DNA of 64,000 nucleotides from Sisyra terminalis (taxonomy: Eukaryota > Arthropoda > Insecta > Neuroptera > Sisyridae): NCBI GenBank assembly GCA_958496175.1, contig OY292278.1:38006001-38070000 (forward strand), read 5' to 3'. Shown here piece by piece: positions 38,187 to 48,861 of this stretch; position 1 is the stretch's first letter; every line of letters begins with the position of its first letter. The position numbers were made by a program, and so were the translations under genes. The notes below the pieces were generated by a model. The model was not told where the DNA came from and did no database searches. It saw nothing but the letters and a program-made list of their open reading frames with translations.

Positions 38187-39372
38187 TCAATCAAATGCAA
38201 TTCGGCGAAGGGGGGGGAGGTAGAAATAATAATAACGGAAAAATTTGGTTTTACTTAAATGATTATTAATAGTGAAACAATCAGGAGTTTTAGTTGAGTA
38301 AAACATAATTTTAAAAATTGTTCCTATAATTATCATAATGGAGGTATACAAATGTTAATTGTTAAGACGTTTTTGTGTGAACATTTCCTATATATCGTAT
38401 CTCATAGTTAATTGAAAAATATTCAGATATAATTCAATGAATTTTAATTCTAATTAATCCAATATAACATTTGACAAAGTAAGTTATTATTGAAATTAAT
38501 ATTTAATTAAAACATAAATTTATAAATGTTTTGATTGAAAACACTAGTAGTATTATAATTTTAATACTTGTAAATTATATTTTCAGTACTTATTTGATGA
38601 AGATAACATATACAAGTTTTATTCGTTAATCTTGTTAAACAAATATAGCAATCAGTATTTAAGTTAATAACGATATCTGCATAAAAATATAAAATTCAAA
38701 TTTATGTAAATAAATAATTTTTAATGTGATAAAATTTTTGTAATTTGACTATTAACGTAACTTATGAAATATTTGAGTTAAAAACACATTATTCTTTATC
38801 ATAATTGTTTGTTGAATGCATAATAAGTTAAATCTTTGGACTTCTTTCCAAACATCATTCATATAGTCTGCATTTCCTTTGATTTCCTCATTCAGCACTT
38901 ATTTAACCGTCTTCCCCTATTTTTTTGAAATGAGAATAATCTCTTGCTAGATAAAAATATAATGAGTCTATTATATTTGAAAATTCTTCTAATATTTCGT
39001 TTCAATTAATCATTTGAAATACTTAAATTTTCATACTGATAATTGCATAACTGTATGTCTATTACTGGTTTTATAAATTTTGGAGCCCATAAACTGAAAA
39101 AAAAAATCCAAACCTTATAGTAAGGTTGATATAATGATTTTGTATGCTCATTAAATTTTTTTTTTTGCAACCTCCGTTAATTTGATTTGGTCAGTGTTGG
39201 TCTCATGTTAATTTTTATCCAATTATTTGCAAAAAAAAAATACCGTTTAGTGAATATATTTGATGATTTGGGAACCTTTAAAACCATCTGGCCTTATGCT
39301 ACAATCTATACCTAGATTCGGCCCTGGAATTGACGCCTACATAACTATACAGCTGGCTACTTCGTTTGTGTA

Positions 39373-39490
39373 TCCCTGTTAAAAAAGGCATTTTGAAATC
39401 ATTACATTTAAAATGCTTTTAATAACTTTAAACGACTTTTAATGCGTTTTTTTGAACATTTAAAATACCTTTAATTGCTTTTTTAACAGA
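39373..39490. mobile_element. CCCTGTTAAAA-family MITE (118 bp)
   Basis: Ends CCCTGTTAAAAAAGGCATTT and TTTTTTAACAG. The interior TTTAAACGACTTTTAATGCG is the reverse complement of the core seen at 36729, 37138 and 60602. Non-coding. Confidence 0.7.
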
Positions 39491-40385
39491 AATTCCAGAA
39501 TAGAAATCGGACATGGTTAAAACATTTGTCTTCCGTTTTATCAAATTTATTGTGTTACGTAATTACTTATAATATCTATACCCTTAAAAATATATTTCGC
39601 TAGCATCCACTAAATCGATGACTAAGAATTTTAATAGTTTGTTAAGTAAATTATTAGCAATAATTCAACAAAATAATTTCAATATAAATTACTATAATTA
39701 AAAAGAAATTAAAACTTAGCAATTCGCGTAAATAGATTGCAAAAAAAAAACGATAAGAGTTTAGATCAACCGGGTCATCCAATGTTCCTAATTTGAAACT
39801 GAAAACTTGAATAAATCATAATAATTGACGGAAAAAGTAACTAATTGCATTTTTTAATCGAAAGAACCTTTAATTTTTTAAATAACTCGATAAATAAAAA
39901 TGATTTAAACAATAAAATAGTTTCCATATGTAGGAGTTTGAGTTGAAAATTACCTATATTGCGGAAAAATACTTAATTAATGCGTTTATTGCATAGTTTT
40001 ACTTGCATTCACAAAATAATTGTCCCACTTAAAAAGATATAAAAATTCTGTATTTATAGTTCAAGAAAACAATATTATAGTATTCAACGAAAAATGAATT
40101 ATTGGATATATGTCCAATGCCATGAAAATTGATTAAAAATGCAAATTATTATCATTAAGCTTAAGTATAATTCATAGTGAAAATAATGCATTTAAAAGCA
40201 ACCTTATTGAAATTAGGTCGTATAATATTTTGCACTGCACGTTTTCTAAATATTTTTTTTACCGCAACCTTCAATTTTTTAATACTTTCATGCCATTCAA
40301 CCCTTTAATATCTTTTTAGATCAATTTTACTGCAAATAACAATTTAGAAATTTATTTATATTATATATATATATATATATATATA

Positions 40386-40457
40386 TTTATTATTTTTTAT
40401 TTAGAACTAAGCTTCACTCTTTATGCTTACTTCGCTCAACATCTTTCCTATACTAAA

Positions 40458-40501
<44 letters not shown>

Positions 40502-40630
40502 TAAATTAATACCGAACACGACCATCACTTTTATATATATATATATATATATATATGCTTTAGTATAGGAAAGATGTTGAGCGAAGTAAGCATAAAGAGT
40601 GAAGCTTAGTTCTAAATAAAAAATAATAAA
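40386..40630. repeat. Near-perfect long palindrome, 75-bp arms with AT-repeat core
   Basis: 40386-40460 and 40556-40630 are exact reverse complements over 75 bases (inner end ATACTAAAGCA / TGCTTTAGTAT). The arms continue inward as AT dinucleotide runs of at least 24 bases around a core of about 40 bases. A SINE begins two bases after the right arm. Confidence 0.9.
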
Positions 40631-40631
40631 G

Positions 40632-40795
40632 CCTACTGGTGGCCGAGTGGTCTAGGTGACCGCTCCAAAACTGATAGGTGTTGGGTTCGAATCTTGTATC
40701 GAGCAAATTTTCCATATTTCTCGATTTACGGATTTTCATTAACCCTAGAGTCGCTAAAGACCTATAAAGCGACGGTAAACAATAATTAAAAAAAC
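40632..40795 (+). repeat. tRNA-derived SINE, copy 2 (intact)
   Basis: Best uninterrupted copy: CCTACTGGTGGCCGAGTGG head, GGGTTCGAATC B box, TCGAGCAAATTTTC, AACCCTAGAGTCGCTAAAGA, then AAAGCGACGGTAAACAATAA tail. Confidence 0.85.
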
Positions 40796-40961
40796 CAACT
40801 CTAATATTGATTGAACGCTAAGAAATCATGAGTTAGAGTTATATGTTGTCTTTGTTATACTTGATCAGGAGTTATAAGGACTTAACTTGCTTCTTTGAAC
40901 CGTAGTCGAGTGGAGTCATTAACGGTAGCAAAATACAAATTCAATTAACATCCTTTTTAAA

Positions 40962-41144
40962 GCAGGCCATTCACGCTCCGACTTGCAGTCCAACTAGTGG
41001 AACTACTAGTTGGATCGCCTAAATGATCCGATTAGTCCGACTAGACATTCAACTTCCAATAACACTATTCACGGTCCGCCTTTAGATCTAACTTCGAAAG
41101 TCGGACCACAAGTTGAACTGCAAGTCGGAGCGTGAATGGCCTGC
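40962..41144. mobile_element. GCAGGCC-type foldback MITE, copy 2 (183 bp)
   Basis: Same ends and nearly the same interior as 445-624. Flanked by TTAAA on both sides, a possible target duplication. It lies about 170 bp downstream of a SINE. Confidence 0.85.
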
Positions 41145-41183
41145 TTAAATAAAAATTTATTAATCGATTAGGTTGTAAATAAA

Positions 41184-41830
41184 AATAAATTTAGAATCCA
41201 ATTTTATATGTATATATCTAGATAACATTGATAACATTATTAAATATAAGTATACAGTAATCCCCCACTTTACGGAAAGGATACGTTCCTCATAAACTAT
41301 CCGTAAATTGAAAATCCATTAAACGAAACCACTAATACGATGAGATCCTATTGGAAAAGTGATAGATGCGTTCCAGCTAGTAAAAATACCCTGTAAAAGA
41401 ATCCAATTTTACTATGGATTCACACAATTCACACTAAATATAGAACGGAAATAAATTAACACTGCACTATACCGCATAACATCAAATATTAATTCGTAAG
41501 AACGTTTGATAACTATTTTGGGGTTCTCGGTACAACACAACCAAGCATAAACTATATTTGTGTACAAAAATATTCTTTATTATTTTATTTATTTGGGATT
41601 CCTCGCAAAAACTGTAAGTTAAATAGAAAAAATACACATATATTGTTCATAATTGTGAATATTTCACCCGTATACCGAAATTTTGATACTTAATTAACCA
41701 TGTCCGTAATATCGAATTTCTGTTAAGCGAACGTTCGTAAAGCGAATGATTACTATACTCTCCTCATTTTAATGATTTTAATATCCGTTACTCATAATTA
41801 AGTTATTAAATAAATAAAATTTTTGAAAAC
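41184..41830 (+). repeat. Duplicated AT-rich segment, copy 1 (partner 42207-42383), split by a Tigger-like element
   Basis: 41184-41254 and 41756-41830 together match 42207-42383 (ATAACATTATTA..ATATAAG and CTCATTTTAATG, TTAAGTTATTAAATAA). The intervening 501 bp are a transposon. Confidence 0.75.
41255..41755. mobile_element. Tigger/pogo-like element (501 bp) with TA target duplication
   Basis: Begins CAGTAATCCCCCACTTTACG and ends CGTAAAGCGAATGATTACTA, bounded by TA on both sides. The paralogous segment at 42207-42383 reads straight through the site with a single TA. No transposase frame. Confidence 0.85.
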
Positions 41831-41831
41831 A

Positions 41832-41965
41832 TATAGAAGCCAATGGTAAAAATATGCAACTGATACATAGCGTTTCGTAGCATGTCTAATCACCGGCCAT
41901 ATTTATATCTTTGTCCTTTTTTGTAACTCGCATATCAGCTTTTTTATCTCATATTTTTCTATAAT
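41832..41965. repeat. Dispersed repeat, copy 1 (partner 60450-60590)
   Basis: Shares TAGCGTTTCGTAGCATGT and ATATCAGCTTTT blocks with 60450-60590. Both copies are followed directly by CCTGTTA-type MITE sequence. Confidence 0.65.
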
Positions 41966-42787
41966 TCCTGTTAGAATGGAACCTCTTGTTAAAAATGTCC
42001 AAAGAAACTATTAAAAGCATTAACAAACTTCTACATATTATATGCCTTTTTTAACGAGGGGGGGGTCACCATATAGAATTAAATCTAATGTTTTAACCAC
42101 ATAAACGACAATCAAACTAAAATTTTAAAACAAACTGATAATCTTCGATAAGAGTGTAGGTTTATAATTAAAAAAAAATAATAAACAAAAAGCCAAAAAA
42201 TGGTAAAGAAAAATAAATTTAGAATCTACTTTTAAAGCCAAATAAAAGATTAGGACTTATTTTTTATATATGTATGTACAGATAACACCGATAACATTAT
42301 TAGATATAAGTCATTTAAGTATACTTTCCTCATTTTAATGGTTTTAATATCCTTTACGTATAATTAAGTTATTAAATAATAAAAGAAGGAAAATTTTCAT
42401 TAAGCTAAGTTTTTTTGAAAAATTCTTAACGATAAGTTTTATCTGGCGAAGATTTTACGATCTTAAAAGATTTATGTAGATCCGGTAGAGCCGGTAGGCC
42501 TTTACAATAACTTAATTACGGTCCTGCTTTTTAAATTGACATATCTCCACAATCCAATGTAGTTGCGACTAGTTATGTCTGGCTGCAACTTCGTACGCCG
42601 ACAATGACAGATTTACTTGTTATATGTATCATCCGTTATAAATTCAGGCGGTTTTTAATTAGATAATCGGTGAGCCGGGCAACCTTTCTATCAATTATTA
42701 TCTAAGCCACATCCAACAACGATAAATCTCCTCTTTAAAGTCAACGAAACAACCTTTGTCTGCAATAGTCTATCACCAAGCAACGCC

Positions 42788-45700
42788 ATGGAGTCCGCCT
42801 GTCAATTATCCTCGAAAGCGTCCGATCCAGCTGTGAAAAATTTCTGCGAATACCTCCGCATCCCATCAGTCCAACCAAACATTGATTATAGTAAGGTTTT
42901 GATTGATATAAGTTAAATTTAGTATTTTTAATTTCTATTATTTTCCAGCGGAATGTGTTGAATTTCTCAAACGACAAGCCCAAGGCTTGGGGTTGCCGGT
43001 TCGAGTTTACGAACCAAAACCCAAAAAGCCAATTGTCGTGATAACATGGAATGGACGAGATCCAACACTTCCTAGTGTTTTACTCAATAGCCATATGGAT
43101 GTAGTTCCCGTCTTTAAGGTATAAACATCCTACAACAATACATCTAACGAAAAATATATCATCACTTTTTCCAGGACATGTGGACCCATGAACCTTTTGC
43201 TGCCGAAATCGATGCCAAAGGTAACATCTACGCTCGCGGTTCTCAAGATATGAAATGCGTCGGTATTCAATACTTAGAAGCCGTGAGACGAATGAAAAAA
43301 GCTGGAGTCCAACTGTTGAGAACTCTTCACATTATGTTTGTTCCTGGTAACACCAACCCCTGTTTTTCCCTTAGGAAAAATAATCTTAAATTTGAAATTT
43401 CAGATGAGGAAATTGGAGGCGCTGATGGAATGCGGTGCTTCGTTAAGACCAACGATTTTCGAGCGTTAAACGTTGGCTTTGCTTTAGACGAAGGCATGGC
43501 TAGTCCTACAGAAGAGTATCCTATATTTTATGGAGAGAGATACATTTGGCGTTAGTATAATTTTTCCCCCGAATATATTACTATAATGGAGCCTGTTTAA
43601 AAAATTAAGGGCCCAAGTCCCTTTTAGAACAGTCAAATCATAAATAATTTAATTCGTGAATAAATCGGCCCATAATGAAAATTTAGCCACAAAAGAGAAA
43701 ATGATACCATAGTAGAATTGAATTAATAAAAATATCGTGAAAAGAATAAAAAAACAAAGTTGAAAATGTAAATTGCCAAATTTAACTGTTCTAAACAGGA
43801 CTAACTAAACTAACTACTTCTGATTTCGGGGAGTCTCTTCTGTGAATTGCTTTGCGTTATGTCCTAGAAGAACTATAGCGCTCCATCGTCTTTACTAATA
43901 GTCCAAGGGCTAGCAATATTGAAAAATAGGATTTAAAAAAAGCTAATTTTATAGCCATTCTATCGATTTTTCGATCAGCGTAAGGCCAGTATGGCTACCA
44001 ATACAAGTTGCATTTATTTGTGGCCATCTTATTTGTACAGGTAAAAAATACATTTTAAAATGACCACAAGAAAATATTCTTCTTATTGAGATATATTTGA
44101 TACAAACATAAATTTATGTACGTATATTTATATAGCTTTCATTTCCCACACCCATATTTATCTATAGATTTAAAAAGGCGTTTAAATGACAAATTGAACA
44201 TTGAAATACTTTCTTCATTATAAAGCTGTATCTGACACATTGTTAACAACAATGAAAACGTCTGGCATCCAAAAATGTATTTTTATAAAATCAATTATAT
44301 CTCAAGAAAAAAAAAATTAATTTCTTGTGATCATTTAAAATGTATTTTTTTAGCTGTACAAATAAGATGCGTACGATTAAATGCAACTTGTACCGGTACT
44401 GCCCCTATGCTGACCGAAAAACCGATAGTGGCTATATCCAAAAATTAGCTTTCTTAAATTTTTTTTTTCAACGTTGCTAACCCTCGGACTACAGTTCCAG
44501 TAGATCAGACATGCTTTTAAGATAAATTTAAGCAGGAATCCGACTGGATCTTTATGAATGTTCCCCAGCTTATGTCTAGATGGTCCTCAAGAACTGAGAC
44601 GGCTACAAGTCAAAGCTGAGCAGTCTAATAGACATGAAGGATAGTTTCCTCCCTCTTTCCTGCATGCACTCGAATCAGTACTTATCTCTATGTTTCCTTA
44701 GAATAAATTATCAGCATTCGATTTCTTTTTTCCTAAAATTCTGAAGTTTTTTGTGGTGTTTTTTTCAACTTTCCCCTCGAATATTTGTTCTAGAAAAGCA
44801 CTACCCAGCAAATTTAAGCTAATGTGTTACGGAAAAATGTCGACTTCTTCAGGTCCTTCCAAACAACTTAACCATAGTCCACATTAAATTAGGTATAAAA
44901 TAAATGCAACAGGTGCAATTCTTCGTTATTTTGAATCTACTTGATGTCTTTTTGGTATCTTAACGTTTCGTTACAAATCTATCCCTATACTTTGGTAGAT
45001 ATAGTGAAAAACATCTTAAACATAATTACAACAATTTTAAATGGCATTTGTTGGGCATAGCCTCAACCGCCTCAACTACTTACTTTGCGCGCTATGAGTT
45101 CTTTTCTTTTATCAAATTTTTCAATCTAAGCAATTTTTGTCGCCGTGAAAGTACTATTATTTTGCTATCATTATATTTGATTTTATTGTAATGTTAATAA
45201 CGTTTTGTTTCTATGGAAAAATACTTAAAATATTTAACGGGAATACTAGAGAAGAGAAGCTTATATAGAAGTTCAATTCTGCGTTAAAAATGTAGACGAA
45301 ATTTGAGCTTACATGTCGGTAAATCTCAAAGCTTCAGTCGGCCACTAGTTATCGCCATACAAAATTACATTTCGCTAAGGCTAATTTTGTACAACGACAA
45401 CTAGTAGTCGGCTTCTTCTACTTCGTTCTGGGGGCCTCTCCTAGGAGTTCCTCTACACTGCATCCTGTTAAAACTATTACGCCCCAGCTTTGTTCCTAGT
45501 TCCAATTGGTCAGGTCTGCTTCTGATATAAATAGTAATCGGCTAATAGAAGCTTTGAGATTCACTGGCAAGTTAGCCCACATTTTTAACGCAAAATTGTA
45601 CTTCTAAATAAGTTTCTATTTTCTGGGGAGTACCTTAAAATTAGGTAACCGAAGAAGTTGGTATTTTCCAATAACACCCAATGAAGGGTGAACATTAATA

Positions 45701-47908
45701 TTTTTTTTTTTTTGTAATTGGCTTTAATTTGGTAGATGCCAATCATATCTAATTCTTTAACTTCTATTGTTTTTAGATGTTTATGTAAGGTGTTCAGGAA
45801 CTCCTGGACATGGTTCACTTATGTTACCTGATACTGCTGGGGAAAAACTTCGAGCAGTCATTGATCGTTTCATGGATTTTCGCAACCACGAAAAAAAACG
45901 TATGGAAAACAATCCTGAGTTATATGTTGGAGATATCACAACGATTAACTTGACTCAAGTTCATGTAAGCACAATACTATCAATTATACCATTTTTTTCA
46001 TATATATCCCACTTTTGAAGTCCTATACTTTAACGTATTGAAATATTTATAGACCATTATAGTCTGGATATTATTCATCTAACGGTTACGTGTATGGGGG
46101 GTGTTTCACCTTACTTTTCTTTTATAATGATTTTTATCCTACTGTAAGTGGAACATCAAATTTTACTTAAGTACCAAATTTCATTAAAATCGGTTCAGCC
46201 GTTCTTAAATTAAAAGGAGAAAAGAGCGACAAAAAATTAAGAACAGTAAATTTGGAATAATATCATTTTAAAACCAATGTTTATTCAAAAATGTAATCGA
46301 AATTTAAATATTCAAACAGTTTACAGAATTTCATATATTAATAGATTCGCTAAATATTAATACTCATTTTCAAAACATGTTAAAATAAATATTTAGTTAA
46401 AGTATTTTTCTTTCACTTGTTGCTGTCATAAAAGTAAGATAAATATTACTGTTTTTATAGTAGATAAGATTTTCTATAATTAAGACTATTTAAAGTTAAT
46501 CTTTTGATAAAATAAATAACAAAAAATTTCGTCAAAATATGCTAAATTATATTTAAAGTTTAATCTCTTCATATTCATATTAATTGTGTGGTAAACCAAA
46601 ATTTAAAATCGATTTCTGAAATTTTTACTAATACATGAAGTTCAAGCATTCGTCGGTATATTTTAATGTTTTGCTACAATTCCACATTAAAATATTATTA
46701 TTTTAAAGTTACTGTTTTTAAAATTTGTCGGTTTATCTGTAAGCCGTTAAGACGACTGAACTGATTTTAATGAAATTTATTACTTAGGTATAACTCCACA
46801 TGCTCCATTTGCCATTGTGGAAGAAAAATAGAGGAAGCTATCTTTTGTAACTGAGAGATGAAAAAAAATCATCCCTCAAAAATTGTTTAGACTATCTTTG
46901 ATAGACCTTTAAAAGATTAATAAAAAGGTTTCAAAAATCTTTTATTCAGTGTAATAATGTATAACATAAACGATTTTCTAAAATAGTGTTCGAAAGAATA
47001 GTTTTTTTTTGGTAAGGAAAAAGCAGTTCTCATATTGGCTAGGAACCATAATAACCAATGCATATTATTGACGAATTAGTATGTTAACCAGGCGAAATTT
47101 CCTAGATATCTAAGTAGTTCTTTTGTAAAATCAAATACTTATGTAATTTCACATTTTTTCGGAAGTGAATTACCCTTTAATTACTTCAGAAAAAGTGATA
47201 CAAGTCATAAAATAATTTTAAAACTTATACTTTAATAAACTAACTTAAGGAAATTTTCTTTTAATTTATGTCGGAACTTTCAGATTGGTAAGGATTGATT
47301 TTAGGAAAAAATTATTTTCGATTTATTAATGTTTTATCATTTTTAGGGTGGAGTGCAAAGCAATGTGGTTCCTCCAGAACTAGCAGTTATGTTCGATGTT
47401 CGTCTTGCAGTCGATGTAGATGAAAAAGAATTTGAAGAACGCATCAATCGATGGTGCCGGGAAGCCGGTGATGGTATAACCATTGAATATGAACAAAAAG
47501 ATCCAAAAATCCAAGTCACACGTTTAGACAAAACCAACCCTTGGTGGATTGCATTTAAAGGCGCCGCGGAACAATTGTAATTTTCCCTCAAATAATTATT
47601 TGTGTAGGACTTTTAAAAATATAAATAAATTTCAGAAATTTGAAGCTAAAACCACGCGTATTTCCTGGAGGAACCGACAGTCGATACGTCCGCCAAGTAA
47701 AAATTATATCCTCGATAAAAATGAAATGATTAAATACTTTTTTTTCTAGATTGGAGTACCGGCTTTGGGATTTTCGCCGATGAATAAAACTCCGGTTTTG
47801 TTGCATGACCATGACGAATATTTGAACGTTGATACTTTTATGGAAGGTATCAAAATATATGAGACATTAATTCCGGCTGTTGCAAACGTTGAGGATCGTA
47901 CAGGATAA
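42788..47908 (+). CDS. Acy1: Aminoacylase-1, tandem copy B (M20 metallopeptidase family), complete, 8 exons
   Basis: Coding exons: 42788-42890, 42949-43118, 43175-43346, 43404-43550, 45777-45964, 47347-47576, 47636-47696, 47750-47908; 409 residues. Exons 2-7 match copy A exactly in length (170, 172, 147, 188, 230, 61) and all intron phases agree, which shows a whole-gene duplication. Motifs: [57 protein letters not shown] and LLHDHDEYL, closer to vertebrate ACY1 than copy A. The exon 4 donor is C|GTTAGT, weaker than its neighbours but required by frame (it restores Trp-His). Introns 4 and 5 (2.2 and 1.4 kb) are enlarged by repeats. The N terminus is 7 residues longer than in copy A. Probably the more ancestral-like cytosolic aminoacylase of the pair. 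Confidence 0.92.
43609..43804. mobile_element. GGCTCAAGTCCC-type MITE, copy A6
   Basis: GGCCCAAGTCCCTTTTAGAA at the left, AATCGGCCCATAATGAAAAT in the core and a diverged right arm ending TTCTAAACAGGACTAA. A short deletion removed part of the left arm. Confidence 0.75.
43900..44491. mobile_element. Large foldback element, arms of about 180 bp
   Basis: Left-arm landmarks AGTCCAAGGGCTAGCAATAT, AAAGCTAATTTTATAGCC, TACAAGTTGCATTTA and ACATTTTAAAATGACCACAA are all found in reverse complement and reverse order at 44330-44491. The centre is AT-rich. No open frame. Confidence 0.8.
45252..45628. mobile_element. Foldback element, arms of about 90 bp
   Basis: Left arm TATATAGAAGTTCAATTCTG, CGTTAAAAATGT and AATCTCAAAGCTT faces its complement at 45545-45628. 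An inner inverted repeat (GGCCACTAGTTATCG / CGACAACTAGTAGTCGG) lies at 45334-45412. A lone end-like fragment occurs at 3524-3555 (FAM120 intron 3). Confidence 0.7.
45965..47346 (+). other. ACY1-B intron 5 (1.4 kb)
   Basis: TTTCATTAAAATCGGTTCAG near 46182 faces CTGAACTGATTTTAATGAAA near 46758: a wide inverted repeat of a motif common in insect transposons. Otherwise AT-rich and without genes. Confidence 0.6.
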
Positions 47909-48719
47909 TTTATTTTACAAATTAAAGTGCATTTAAAAAAGTTGCCATTGAGCTAAGTTTATTTTAGGAATTTCTGGTTTTATATAAGAGAATAGTAGTT
48001 CAAATATTTTATAATGGTGCTTTATTAGTCTTAGGTTTTAATTATTGTATAAGTAATAAATTGAAAATTGTTAATTTTCCTAAAAAAGAAAGAAATCATT
48101 TTCATTGCATTTCAACGTGAAACGATGTATACGTTTTAACGTTGAGTGTAGTTTCAACCGGACACCCCTTGGCAAGCGTAATGAGCATCGCCCATTCATA
48201 ATCAATTTATTTGTTTAAATATTGCCGTTTTTACAGCTTTTTAACCTGTTATTTGGTAAAATTATGCAATTTATAGTTGAAAATAATTTTTTTAAATAAT
48301 TTTCCATCATATTTTCTTGATTTTTACGATAAAATTGGGGTAAATAATAATTGATGGAAAAATTATATTTTAGAATTTGTTTTTTCATATAATGGCGGGT
48401 GTTGGCGCGGCAATCGCCATATTTGAGTTGAATCCAAGGTGAATGTTGCCGGTAAAAATTAAGTGGAAATATTTTTGTGGAATTGAATTGGAATTATTTG
48501 CGGTGGAAATTTGGAAAAAATCAAGTAAAAATTGAAATTGCAAGGGAAAAATAGTAGATTTGTTGGAAATTTCGTTAGTTTGGATAAGTTTGTGGGAAAA
48601 TTTTGAAAAATATTTATTTTCGTCCATTGAATCGAACCATGTGCATTTGTTATTGAGTGGGAAGAAGCCGGCGATATGTGTGGGGTAAATGGCGGCAACC
48701 AATGGAATTGCGGCGGGAA

Positions 48720-48861
48720 AACCATGTGGTTCACGCTCGGCCAATAAGCGCACGTGGATTTGAAATTCGAGTCTGCTCGTTGAGTTCTTCTATGAACCGT
48801 GTGTAGTTGGGTTGATGGTGAATTGTACGAATGTCAGTGTGTGACGAAAATAAAAATATTT
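48720..48861 (+). promoter_or_regulatory. Likely 5' UTR/promoter-proximal region of the jumeau-like gene
   Basis: Directly upstream of the exon 1 ATG, with no ATG in frame with it nearby and no repeat match elsewhere in the window. GC content is higher than in the flanking DNA. No TATA box stands out. The assignment is by position only. Confidence 0.3.

Larger units (their letters stand above)
38187..42787. other. 4.6-kb spacer between the two ACY1 genes, a transposon nest
   Basis: Includes the copy A 3' UTR, a CCCTGTTAAAA element, a long AT-core palindrome, a SINE, a foldback MITE, a Tigger-like element and a duplicated AT-rich segment (listed separately). No extra ACY1 exon or pseudogene was seen between the copies. 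Confidence 0.7.
43551..45776 (+). other. ACY1-B intron 4 (2.2 kb), foldback-rich
   Basis: Contains a GGCTCAAG-type MITE and two large foldback structures (listed separately). No coding sequence. Confidence 0.8.

Noticed and set aside
48385..48753. 122-residue minus-strand open frame upstream of jumeau exon 1
   Set aside because: Low-complexity Phe/Pro/Asn-rich translation of the antisense of the promoter-proximal region. No family signature.
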